Shown piece after piece: positions 1-6,431 of a stretch of DNA of 7,504 bases (position 1 is its first letter; each line of letters opens with the position of its first letter). This stretch comes from Ignavibacteriaceae bacterium. GTDB lineage: Bacteria; Bacteroidota; Ignavibacteria; Ignavibacteriales; Ignavibacteriaceae. The DNA lies in NCBI GenBank assembly GCA_031292465.1, contig JARLHB010000454.1:1-7504 (forward strand). The letters are read 5' to 3'. Below the pieces are notes generated by a model. That model made no database searches. It was not told the DNA's origin and worked only from the letters and a program-made list of their open reading frames with translations. The position numbers were made by a program, and so were the translations under genes.

Positions 1-480
1 GAACTGCTTGCAATTAATGGATTCAATAACCGGATGTTTAACAAACTCGGTGAAGATTTACTGGAGATAGTAAATGAGTTTCTTGAAAAGAAAGTAATAA
101 AATTTGTTCCCGAAGCTGAAGAGCGTATTATACCTCAAAACATAAAAGAGACAAATAACCTGCTTTTACAGGGATATTCGCTTAAAGATATAGCATCATT
201 GCGTAAACTATCGGAAGCCGTTATTTCCATGCAGGTGGAAACCATACTTGAATATGAACCTTCCACAGATATTAATCACCTGTTCGAAGGAAATACTTTT
301 GACCTGATAATAAATGAGATTAAAAACGGACTTGTTGAATTAAAGGAATTGAAAAAACATCTGCCGGACGAAATTACCTATCCTCTGATTAGAATTGCTA
401 TTGCAAAGTACAAAGTCACTTCGGCTTTACAGGCTGGCCGGGCTTCTTCGGTTTTCTCAGAGCCTCAACATAAGAAATAG
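1..480 (+). CDS. recQ: ATP-dependent DNA helicase RecQ, C-terminal part (5' end outside window)
   Basis: The frame is open from base 1, so the gene begins upstream of the window; the last 159 residues are visible. The first residues (ELLAINGF...LGEDLLEIV) look like the end of an HRDC domain, the helicase-and-RNaseD C-terminal module that binds single-stranded DNA and structured junctions. A second segment at about visible residues 50-80 (ETNNLLLQGYSLKDIASLRK) resembles the helix-turn-helix domain (HTH_40 type) that ends many Bacteroidota RecQ proteins. The helicase core, zinc-binding and winged-helix domains would lie outside the window. RecQ unwinds DNA in recombination and replication-fork repair. 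The final 65 bp overlap the 3' end of the convergent lipoprotein gene. The RecQ call is inferred from the tail domains alone; another HRDC/HTH protein is possible but less likely. Confidence 0.75.
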   Translation, partial: ELLAINGFNNRMFNKLGEDLLEIVNEFLEKKVIKFVPEAEERIIPQNIKETNNLLLQGYSLKDIASLRKLSEAVISMQVETILEYEPSTDINHLFEGNTFDLIINEIKNGLVELKELKKHLPDEITYPLIRIAIAKYKVTSALQAGRASSVFSEPQHKK

Positions 481-772
481 CTTTGTCGAAAAACTTTTCC
501 CATTTCTGCGGATCCTTATTATAAGCTTCTACCGTTGCAGTATATTCGGTACGGTTTACGCCATATCTTTTCAATATTGTATCCTGAACCGGCTTAAAGT
601 TATTAGGAGCATAGTTGGCAGTATCCTGCGCAATAATCATTTCAGCATAAATTTTTGCAAATTTATCTTCATCAACAGTTTTGTTTGAACATCCTGGAAG
701 CAGTATAGCTGAAAGAGTCAGCGCCTGTATGAAAAACAGTTTGTTACATTTAATAATATTTTTAAAAAGCAT
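416..772 (-). CDS. DUF4296-type small lipoprotein
   Basis: A 118-residue protein starting at ATG 772. It has a positively charged start, a hydrophobic run (FFIQALTLSAILL) and the lipobox LPGC with the lipidated cysteine at residue 28, so it is predicted to be exported and anchored to a membrane by signal peptidase II. The mature part contains the pattern DTILKRYGVNRTEYTATVEAY followed by NKDPQKW, which matches the DUF4296 family of short Bacteroidota lipoproteins, whose function is unknown. The C-terminus is rich in Lys and Pro. An in-frame TTG at 790 preceded by GGGGA would add six residues; the ATG gives a more usual signal-peptide length, but neither start has a convincing ribosome binding site. 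It lies 100 bp downstream of the rhomboid gene on the same strand and overlaps recQ tail to tail by 65 bp. Confidence 0.72.
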   Translation of the reverse strand: MLFKNIIKCNKLFFIQALTLSAILLPGCSNKTVDEDKFAKIYAEMIIAQDTANYAPNNFKPVQDTILKRYGVNRTEYTATVEAYNKDPQKWEKFFDKAISYVEALRKPKKPGQPVKPK

Positions 773-872
773 ACTATATCGAGTGTTCAATGAATTGTCC
801 CCAATAAAAAAATGTTATTCAAATATTTTTTTTGAATCTTTGAATTTTTCAATCTTTAAGTATTTAAATCTT

Positions 873-1778
873 TTATTTCATCCTTTTGCTTGCTTCAAAC
901 AAGACTTTCTTTTCCCTGTCAGATAAATTCTGATACCCTGACTGACTTATTTTATCAAGTATTTTATCAATTTCTTCCTGTGAAATTTCAGGCTCGTTTT
1001 TATCGCCGTTTATTTCATAATATTTAGCATCTTCAGCTTCATCATCTTTCTTCTTGAATACACTGGACGGGTTCTTCAAGGAATCAAAGAACTTATTGCT
1101 GCCGCTAATATCAGAGTTGTAATACGAGTTTCTTAAATAAGAAGGCTTCTTGTTGAACAGCACAAAAATGAATCCAGCAAGCGCACCGCCAAGATGAGCC
1201 AGATGAGCAACATCGCCGCCGGAAGGTATTGAGAAAAATTCTATAACAATGTAAATAATTACAAAATATTTTGCCTTTACCGGAAGCAGGAAATAAATAT
1301 ATATATACCTGTCAGGGAACAGCATTCCAAAAGCTACAAGCACTCCCATTATAGCCCCGGAAGCGCCGATTGTATATCCCTGCGGCTCATTGAAAAGTGC
1401 GGGGAATACTAATTGCGAAATACCCGCAACGATGCCGCATAATAAATAGAACGTTAAAAACTTTTTAGAGCCCCATAAATTTTCAACTTCCATACCGAAC
1501 ATCCATAAAGCAAGCATGTTGAATAATATATGAGTAAATCCGCCATGCATAAACTGATATGTAATTAGCTGCCAGACTTGAAAGTTACCATCTTCGGTTA
1601 ATGGATTTAATGCAAACCATTTGTCTATTAAGTGGCTTGCGGGAACATTTACTATAAGTACCTGCCCCCCAAGGAACTGAATAAAAAATACGATTACATT
1701 TATAATAATCAGATTTTTAATTACCGGGGGAAAGAGACTAAACCCGCCGAATCCTGATGGCCTATAATAATCACTCAC
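873..1778 (-). CDS. rhomboid family intramembrane serine protease with C-terminal DUF6576-like domain
   Basis: A 301-residue polytopic membrane protein. The catalytic features of rhomboid proteases are all present: HGGFTHILFNM around residues 78-88, with Asn87 likely supporting the oxyanion; GASG at 138-141 with nucleophile Ser140; and AHLGG at 194-198 with catalytic His195. Hydrophobic segments span about residues 20-210. Rhomboids cleave transmembrane segments of other proteins inside the membrane; the substrate here is unknown. After the last membrane helix comes a charged soluble tail, ending at about 265-300 in a segment (EEIDKILDKISQSGYQNLS followed by EKK) typical of the DUF6576 extension of Bacteroidota rhomboids. 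The start is GTG, supported by AAAGGA six bases upstream. It follows pgk after a 123-bp gap containing a terminator, so it may have its own promoter. Confidence 0.9.
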   Translation of the reverse strand: MSDYYRPSGFGGFSLFPPVIKNLIIINVIVFFIQFLGGQVLIVNVPASHLIDKWFALNPLTEDGNFQVWQLITYQFMHGGFTHILFNMLALWMFGMEVENLWGSKKFLTFYLLCGIVAGISQLVFPALFNEPQGYTIGASGAIMGVLVAFGMLFPDRYIYIYFLLPVKAKYFVIIYIVIEFFSIPSGGDVAHLAHLGGALAGFIFVLFNKKPSYLRNSYYNSDISGSNKFFDSLKNPSSVFKKKDDEAEDAKYYEINGDKNEPEISQEEIDKILDKISQSGYQNLSDREKKVLFEASKRMK

Positions 1779-1784
1779 AAAAAA

Positions 1785-1790
1785 TCCTTT
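1785..1790 (-). promoter_or_regulatory. ribosome binding site fixing the GTG start of the rhomboid gene
   Basis: On the - strand AAAGGA stands six bases before the GTG at 1778. No ATG in the same frame gives a full-length protein, so this Shine-Dalgarno sequence decides the start. Confidence 0.6.
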
Positions 1791-1820
1791 AATCCGTATA
1801 TAAACTTAATTTAATTATAA

Positions 1821-1847
1821 AACCCGGCTTTTATGCAAAACCGGGTT
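1821..1847 (-). terminator. rho-independent terminator after pgk
   Basis: Arms AACCCGG (1821-1827) and CCGGGTT (1841-1847) pair perfectly. The stem continues inward as TTTT/AAAA after one bulged base and closes on a four-base loop. On the - strand it is followed by TTTTATAATT. It lies 54 bp beyond the pgk stop and separates pgk from the rhomboid gene. Confidence 0.65.
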
Positions 1848-1901
1848 ATTAATATGTTTTTAACGGACAAAATTTAGCTAATTTTACCCGTAAATAATAT
1901 G

Positions 1902-3098
1902 CTAAGCTTCACTTAAAGCAGCAACACCCGGAAGTGTTTTGCCTTCAAGAAACTCCAGTGAAGCGCCGCCGCCGGTTGAAACGTGAGATACTTTGTCTTC
2001 CAGGCCAGCTTTACTAATTGCCGCAGCAGAATCTCCACCGCCAATTATTGTAACTGCACCTTTAGACGTAACTTCTACAAGTTTGTTTGCAATGGCAAAT
2101 GTTCCTTTAGCAAAATTATCCATTTCGAACACGCCCATAGGGCCGTTCCATACAATGGTTTTTGCCTTGGCAATTTCATCACAGAACAACTTAATTGTTT
2201 CAGGGCCTATATCCAAGCCCATTTTTTCAGCCGGTATATTGTCAACGCTGACAACAGTTGAAGGTGAATCATTATTAAATTCATCAACTACTACTTCATC
2301 AACCGGCAGCAGGAATTTCACCTTTGATTTTGCAGCTTTTTCAAGAATCTCCTTTGCTATACCAATTTTTTCTTCTTCAAGAAGAGATTTGCCAATTTCC
2401 TTACCTTGAGCTTTGAAGAATGTATAAGCCATTCCGCCGCCAATAATCATGGTATCCACTTTATCAAACAGATTCATGATTACATCAATTTTACCGGAAA
2501 TTTTTGCACCCCCAAGTATTGCGCAATATGGCCTTACCGGATTTGTAATTGCTCCGCCAAGGTATTCAAGTTCTTTTTGCATCAGATAACCTGCTGCGCA
2601 TTGTTTAATATATTTTGTTACACCTTCTGTAGAAGCATGCGCGCGGTGTGCACTTCCGAATGCATCATTAACATAAATATCGCCAAGTTCGGCTAATTTT
2701 TTTGAAAATTCAGGATCATTCTTTTCTTCTTCTTCGTGGTATCTCAGGTTTTCCAGAAGAATTACATCGCCGTCTTTCATTGCATCAACAAGTTTCTTTA
2801 CTTCTTCGCCGATGCAATCAGGAGCAAGTTTAACTTCTTTTCCCAATAATTCACCCAAACGGGCTGCAGCCGGTTTTAAGCTGTATTTTGGATTAACTTT
2901 GCCCTTCGGCCTGCCGAGGTGGCTCATTAAAATGGTTTTGCCGCCGTCTGCAATAATTTTTTTAATTGTCGGCAGGGATGCTACAATTCTGTTATCATCG
3001 GTTATGTTAAGGTTCTCATCTAAAGGTACGTTAAAATCTACACGGACCAGAACCTTTTTGTCTTTTAGGTTTAATTTATCAATTGAAAGTTTATTCAT
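1902..3098 (-). CDS. pgk: phosphoglycerate kinase
   Basis: A complete 398-residue protein, the usual length for bacterial PGK. It transfers the acyl phosphate of 1,3-bisphosphoglycerate to ADP, giving 3-phosphoglycerate and ATP, in the cytosol. The N-terminal substrate domain shows RVDFNVPLD (19-27), DDNR with Arg37, SHLGRPKG (59-66), LLENLRYHEEEE (114-125) and AFGSAHRAH (146-154). The C-terminal nucleotide domain shows ILGGAKISGK (194-203), WNGPMGVFE (317-325), GGGDS (353-357) and STGGGASLE (374-382). All key residues are present, so the enzyme should be active. The ATG at 3098 is preceded by GAAGGAAGG with good spacing. It lies 253 bp downstream of gap, after the gap terminator, and so probably has its own promoter in that spacer. 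Confidence 0.98.
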   Translation of the reverse strand: MNKLSIDKLNLKDKKVLVRVDFNVPLDENLNITDDNRIVASLPTIKKIIADGGKTILMSHLGRPKGKVNPKYSLKPAAARLGELLGKEVKLAPDCIGEEVKKLVDAMKDGDVILLENLRYHEEEEKNDPEFSKKLAELGDIYVNDAFGSAHRAHASTEGVTKYIKQCAAGYLMQKELEYLGGAITNPVRPYCAILGGAKISGKIDVIMNLFDKVDTMIIGGGMAYTFFKAQGKEIGKSLLEEEKIGIAKEILEKAAKSKVKFLLPVDEVVVDEFNNDSPSTVVSVDNIPAEKMGLDIGPETIKLFCDEIAKAKTIVWNGPMGVFEMDNFAKGTFAIANKLVEVTSKGAVTIIGGGDSAAAISKAGLEDKVSHVSTGGGASLEFLEGKTLPGVAALSEA

Positions 3099-3158
3099 TT
3101 TTCGCCTTCCTTCATTAAATCCCTGAGTTTATCCATTTGGGATTACTCTCTGCGGATT

Positions 3159-3164
3159 ATTATA
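3159..3164 (-). promoter_or_regulatory. possible -10 element for pgk
   Basis: The - strand carries an exact TATAAT about 60 bases upstream of the pgk ATG, downstream of the gap terminator. No good -35 partner was found at 17 bp and the TTG-N20-TAnnTTTA form is absent here, so this is a weak call that rests mainly on position. Confidence 0.25.
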
Positions 3165-3306
3165 ACTCACCTTTTGTTAAATAAAATAAGAAGTAACTAT
3201 TTTTTTTTGAGGAAACACACACCTAAAATTAAAGTCCGTGTTTGAAGCAGAATGGTGTGTATTGTAATATTTTCATTTAAAAACTTTGTGCGGGCTTAAT
3301 ATATAA

Positions 3307-3337
3307 AACAAAGACGAAGCAGCGCTTCGTCTTTGTT
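3307..3337 (-). terminator. rho-independent terminator after gap
   Basis: A perfect 14-bp stem is formed by 3307-3320 (AACAAAGACGAAGC) and 3324-3337, with a three-base loop. It begins 14 bases after the gap stop codon. On the - strand it is followed by a T-rich run (TTATATATT). The run is interrupted by A, so termination may be partial and let some transcription into pgk. Confidence 0.75.
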
Positions 3338-3351
3338 AATAAATTATTAAT

Positions 3352-4410
3352 TTAGCCTGCTATTTTAACAAGTAAATCAACTACTCTGTTTGAATAACCC
3401 CATTCATTGTCATACCAGGAAACAACTTTAAAGAATCTTTTTTCATCTTTAAAGTTATTCTGCATGGTTGCAAGAGAGTCATAAATAGAAGAACGGTCGT
3501 CATGAATGAAATCAGTAGAAACGACTTCTTCATTAGCATAACCAAGGATACCTTTTAAGTAGGTTTCCGAAGCTTTCTTCATTAAAGCGTCAATCTCTGC
3601 GATTGAAGTTTCTTTTACTGTACGGAAAGTTAAATCAACAACAGATACATCTGCTGTAGGAACTCTGAAAGACATACCGGTTAATTTGCCTTTTGTACTT
3701 GGAAGAACTTCACCAACAGCTTTAGCTGCGCCTGTGGTTGAAGGGATAATGTTGATAGCCGCTGCTCTGCCGCCTCTCCAGTCCTTCTTTGAAGGGCCGT
3801 CAACTGTTTTCTGTGTAGCTGTATATGAGTGAATTGTTGTCATCAAACCGGTTTCAATGCCGATTCCTTCTTTAAGAAGTACATGAACAACAGGAGCTAA
3901 ACAGTTAGTTGTGCATGAAGCGTTTGAAATAATATTATGTTTTGCAGGATCGTATTCGTTATCATTAACGCCTAATACGATTGTCTTTACATCGCCTTTA
4001 GCAGGAGCTGAAATAATAACTTTCTTTGCACCTGCAGCAATATGTCCCTGAGCTTTTTCGGAAGCTGTGAACAAACCTGTTGATTCAATAACATAATCAA
4101 CGCCAAGCTCTTTCCATGGCAATTGTGAAGGTTCTCTTGTTGCAGCAACGCACTTAATCTTATGACCGTTAACAATTAATACATCGTCTGCTTCTACACC
4201 AGGAGCACTCTTCTCTGTAGCAAGCTTACCGTTAAATTTACCATGAACTGAATCATATTTTAATTGATAAGCGAAATATTTAGCATCGGTTGTTACATCA
4301 ACTACCGCAACAACATCGATTTTACTTCCTAATAACCCTTTATCAACTAATGCACTAAATACGAGTCTTCCAATTCTGCCAAATCCATTTATACCTACTT
4401 TAATAGCCAT
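3352..4410 (-). CDS. gap: glyceraldehyde-3-phosphate dehydrogenase (phosphorylating, glycolytic type)
   Basis: A complete 352-residue enzyme that oxidises and phosphorylates glyceraldehyde 3-phosphate to 1,3-bisphosphoglycerate, feeding directly into the product of pgk next door. The N-terminal Rossmann domain shows GFGRIGR (9-15), with Asp38 in VVDVT where NAD-preferring enzymes carry Asp. The catalytic motif SNASCTTNCLAP (162-173) holds nucleophile Cys166, and the partner His194 lies in TTIHSYT. Phosphate-binding and family motifs follow: TGAAKAVGEVLP (226-237), SFRVPT (247-252) and SWYDNEWGYSNR (331-342). It is about 15-20 residues longer than the shortest bacterial forms, with additions in loops. 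The ATG is preceded by AAAGGAG at ideal spacing. It is transcribed divergently from the 73-residue membrane protein gene, and a promoter-like TTG-N20-TAATTTTA lies upstream. Confidence 0.98.
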   Translation of the reverse strand: MAIKVGINGFGRIGRLVFSALVDKGLLGSKIDVVAVVDVTTDAKYFAYQLKYDSVHGKFNGKLATEKSAPGVEADDVLIVNGHKIKCVAATREPSQLPWKELGVDYVIESTGLFTASEKAQGHIAAGAKKVIISAPAKGDVKTIVLGVNDNEYDPAKHNIISNASCTTNCLAPVVHVLLKEGIGIETGLMTTIHSYTATQKTVDGPSKKDWRGGRAAAINIIPSTTGAAKAVGEVLPSTKGKLTGMSFRVPTADVSVVDLTFRTVKETSIAEIDALMKKASETYLKGILGYANEEVVSTDFIHDDRSSIYDSLATMQNNFKDEKRFFKVVSWYDNEWGYSNRVVDLLVKIAG

Positions 4411-4445
4411 TCTGAACTCCTTTTAAAAATGTTAAGTTTACAGTG

Positions 4446-4476
4446 TAAAATTACTTAAACCCCGCTTGAATTTCAA
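4446..4476 (-). promoter_or_regulatory. Bacteroidota-type promoter of gap
   Basis: On the - strand TTG (4476-4474) is followed after exactly 20 bases by TAATTTTA (4453-4446). This resembles the established Bacteroidota consensus of a TTG box near -33 and TAnnTTTG near -7. Transcription would start about 30 bases upstream of the gap ATG, leaving a short leader with the AAAGGAG ribosome binding site. Confidence 0.5.
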
Positions 4477-4566
4477 TTATTTATCGGCCATAATTAAATT
4501 ACTATTTAATCCGGTTTCCAACGATTACCCGCTTTTTAGCTTAAAACTGAGCCGGGGTGTTTTTAC

Positions 4567-4597
4567 TTGCAATAACACAAAAATTAAGGTAGTTTTA
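4567..4597 (+). promoter_or_regulatory. Bacteroidota-type promoter of the small membrane protein gene
   Basis: TTG (4567-4569), a 20-base spacer and TAGTTTTA (4590-4597). Spacing and form are the same as in the facing gap promoter. It would give a leader of about 60 bases before the ATG at 4666. Confidence 0.5.
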
Positions 4598-4665
4598 TTA
4601 TAAGGAATTAACCTGTCCTTTTCCCGCAAATAATGCTGTTTTAATAAAAATAACAGGAGAATAAA

Positions 4666-4887
4666 ATGGCCGATGAAAATGGAGTTTCTGAGAAAAAATG
4701 CTGTAGCAATAAGCATGTAAATGCAAACGGCTCTTCCAGCGCAGTTTATGGTATGGCATTCATTGGCGCCGCAGTTTACTTTATCCAGCATTCTGCTACA
4801 TTTTGGATGGGAGTGCTTGGTATATTAAAAGCCCTTGTCTGGCCTGCAATTTTAGTTTATAAGCTGCTTGAGTATTTGAAGATGTAG
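4666..4887 (+). CDS. conserved small membrane protein, function unknown
   Basis: A 73-residue protein with a short charged, cysteine-containing N-terminus (KKCCSNK at 10-16) and two predicted membrane helices, roughly residues 26-42 and 47-70, separated by a short polar turn (QHSATF). The segment with FIGAAVYFIQHSATFW and LKALVWPAILVYKLLEYL resembles a widespread family of unnamed bacterial small membrane proteins; I recall the pattern but cannot name a function. The start is well supported: ATG at 4666 follows ACAGGAG with a six-base spacer. It stands alone, divergent from gap, with its own promoter-like element. The adjacent cysteines at 12-13 could bind metal or form a disulfide, but nothing here tests that. 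Confidence 0.8.
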   Translation: MADENGVSEKKCCSNKHVNANGSSSAVYGMAFIGAAVYFIQHSATFWMGVLGILKALVWPAILVYKLLEYLKM

Positions 4888-4978
4888 AAGTTTTGTTTCT
4901 TTTATTATATAGTAAATTTCATAATAAAAATAGCCAGCATTGTCAGCATCAATTATATCTTTTATGCATAGAATATAA

Positions 4979-5605
4979 TTATTCTGATTTTTCCAATCCA
5001 TTTAAAATTATTTTGTACATTTTATCATCACTGCCGCTAATGCAATCAATGGATGCTTTGATAAAATCATTATCGCTATCTTCTGTTTTCAGAGTATCCT
5101 GATAATCAAGATATTCAAACCCGTTATATGTAGCAATCATATCAAAGAATAATCTTGTAATTCTGCCGTTTAATTCAAAGAAAGGGTGAAGAGCAATTAA
5201 TTCGCCCATGTAATATGTAATTTTATAAGCAAAAGCTTCATTTGTTTTATCAGAATAATCTCTTAGATAATTTTCTAATTCAAGCTTTCTAAATATCTAT
5301 CTTGATGTTTGTTCTAGAAATCTAACCTGACAAAAAGTAGTGTATCCCTTTGAAATATTTACCGTTCTGTACTTACCGGCAAAGCCATAAAGTTTAGTAA
5401 AAGTTTTTCTGTGTAATTCTTTAAAATATTTTTCATCAAAAAGAGTTGATTCGGATAAATTATTATGGAAATATTCATACCCTTTCAATAACAATTTTCT
5501 TTCTTCCGCTTCAAGAATTTTAAGGTCGTGAATATTGAGCTTATTAATTGGAATGCTTGTATTTTCGTAATAGATGTAGCTTTTATCCAGTGTGTACTTT
5601 GACAT
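4979..5605 (-). pseudogene. fic: Fic family toxin (AMPylase-like), interrupted by an in-frame TAG
   Basis: Two stretches lie in the same reading frame and together form one Fic protein of 208 codons. Residues 1-102 contain the Fic-domain core GFAGKYRTVNISKG (74-87) and the flap-region sequence TTFCQVRFLEQ (89-99). Codon 103 is TAG (5299-5297). The frame then continues without another stop as IFRKLELENYL...AFAYKITYYMGELIALHPF to 4979. The active-site loop reads HPFFELNGRITR (140-151), close to the family's HxFx(D/E)GN(G/K)R, but with Leu where Gly or Ala is usual. Fic enzymes transfer AMP or other nucleotide parts onto target proteins. With the stop, the N-terminal product lacks the catalytic His and the toxin should be dead, unless the codon is read through. 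An ATG at 5209 could restart translation of the last 76 residues, but has no visible ribosome binding site. The start overlaps the antitoxin stop as TAATG. A sequencing error (for example CAG to TAG) is an alternative. Confidence 0.8.
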
Positions 5606-5736
5606 TAATTTTTTACTTTTATTTTGGCTCTTTTGGGAGAAGAAGTCTTTTTTTGTGGAATTTTATGTCCTTCAATTTTAGACGAAATATCGACTGTTTT
5701 TTGAGCTTTGTCTAAAGAAAATTTGGGCTTATTCAT
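5605..5736 (-). CDS. small Fic antitoxin-like protein with SxxxEG motif
   Basis: A 43-residue ORF, ATG at 5736 to TAA at 5605, whose stop overlaps the Fic start by one base (TAATG), so the two are translationally coupled. The protein has the sequence ISSKIEGHKIP at residues 17-27. Ser18 and Glu22-Gly23 fit the inhibitory (S/T)xxxE(G/N) helix of Fic regulators. In class I systems (VbhA and YhfG types) this motif sits in a separate small protein encoded just upstream of Fic, where the Glu blocks ATP from binding in the toxin active site. The C-terminal half is basic and rich in Lys. At 43 residues it is shorter than the antitoxins I know. The upstream sequence has only a weak AAGAAAG ribosome binding site. 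The call is inferred from motif, size, position and coupling. Confidence 0.7.
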   Translation of the reverse strand: MNKPKFSLDKAQKTVDISSKIEGHKIPQKKTSSPKRAKIKVKN

Positions 5737-5865
5737 AATTTTTACTTTCTTTTAAAGAATATAATAAATTTTCAAATGAGTTTAAATCCCTAAAACATAC
5801 TTCATATTATTCAAAAAGGCCTGTATGATAAAAAATATTATGGTATATTATTTTAAGGAGTTTTC

Positions 5866-6402
5866 ATGCATAACATCAACTTTACACCATTCCCTAACCT
5901 GACTACAGGACATTATTACTTACGTAAGCTTGAAATTTCCGACGAAAATGAAATATTTGCAATCCGTTCTGATGTAAGTGTTTCCAAATATTTGGACAGG
6001 CCGAAAGCAAAATCCATTGATGAAGCGCGGCAGTTTATTGAAAAAATAAATAACGGCATTACTAATAATGAATCGATTTACTGGGTAATCACTCCCAAAA
6101 ATGAAACTAAATTTATAGGTTCAATTTGTTTGTGGAATATTTCTAGAGAACAATCCAAAGCGGAAATAGGATTTGAGTTGTTCCCCGCCTATCAGGGCAA
6201 AGGGATTATGCAGGAAATAATTCCGCCGGTTATTGAATTTGGATTTAATGATATGAAACTTGATTTGATTGAAGGTGAAGTTGATCCGGGAAATATAAAA
6301 TCGATAAAACTAATGGAAAAATTCGGCTTCGTTTATGATAAGAAGCTAGAGGATACTGTAATCTATTCGTTAAAGAATCCCAATAAAGATATTAAAATGT
6401 AA
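5866..6402 (+). CDS. GNAT family N-acetyltransferase (RimJ/RimL-like)
   Basis: A 178-residue cytosolic protein with the layout of the Acetyltransf_3 branch. The opening YYLRKLEISDENEIFAIRSD (17-36) contains the first strand and helix. KFIGSICLWNI (82-92) is a central strand. Motif A (AEIGFELFPAYQGKGIMQEI, 99-118) holds the acetyl-CoA pyrophosphate-binding loop QGKG, and GEVDPGNIKSIKLMEKFGF (137-155) is motif B. RimJ/RimL relatives acetylate protein N-termini, and others in this branch modify small amines or antibiotics; the substrate cannot be told from sequence. In the pyrophosphate loop the last small residue is replaced by Met115, a mild deviation. The ATG is preceded by AAGGAG with seven-base spacing. 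It is a single-gene unit, divergent from the Fic module and closed by a hairpin three bases after the stop. Confidence 0.88.
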   Translation: MHNINFTPFPNLTTGHYYLRKLEISDENEIFAIRSDVSVSKYLDRPKAKSIDEARQFIEKINNGITNNESIYWVITPKNETKFIGSICLWNISREQSKAEIGFELFPAYQGKGIMQEIIPPVIEFGFNDMKLDLIEGEVDPGNIKSIKLMEKFGFVYDKKLEDTVIYSLKNPNKDIKM

Positions 6403-6404
6403 AA

Positions 6405-6431
6405 CCCCCGGATCGAGGCACCATCCGGGGG
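6405..6431 (+). terminator. hairpin terminator after the acetyltransferase gene
   Basis: A perfect nine-bp GC-rich stem, CCCCCGGAT (6405-6413) with ATCCGGGGG (6423-6431), and a nine-base loop. The trailing T run on the + strand is short (GCTTTG). On the - strand the hairpin is followed by TTTTACATTTT, so it may work better in that direction or in both. Confidence 0.6.

Noticed and set aside
817..837. Hairpin ATTCAAA/TTTGAAT between rhomboid and lipoprotein genes, followed on the - strand by a T run
   Set aside because: The stem is only seven bp with one G-C pair, in a region of extreme AT content, so a chance fold is likely.
1983..3126. Several + strand open frames opposite pgk
   Set aside because: They are antisense shadows of a fully conserved PGK and show no recognisable protein features.
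3217..3260. ACACACC/GGTGTGT inverted repeat in the gap-pgk spacer
   Set aside because: A seven-bp low-complexity stem with a 30-base loop and no T run; no riboswitch-like core was seen.
4528..4556. Imperfect hairpin CCCGCT...AGCCGGG followed by TGTTTTT between gap and the 73-residue gene
   Set aside because: It has bulges on both arms and sits upstream of the + promoter, where no transcript is expected to end; evidence for a terminator or attenuator is too weak.
4525..4791. An 88-residue - strand frame across the gap/small-gene spacer
   Set aside because: It covers the divergent promoter region, overlaps the well-supported 73-residue gene antisense, and has no ribosome binding site or family resemblance.
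4900..4929. AT-only inverted repeat TTTTATTAT/ATAATAAAA after the 73-residue gene
   Set aside because: No G-C pairs and a 12-base loop; too unstable to call a terminator, although its place between convergent genes fits one.
4979..5605. Reading the Fic region as two separate genes or as a frameshift
   Set aside because: Both parts are in the same frame with only one stop between them, and together they make a normal-length Fic protein, so one gene with a nonsense codon explains it best.
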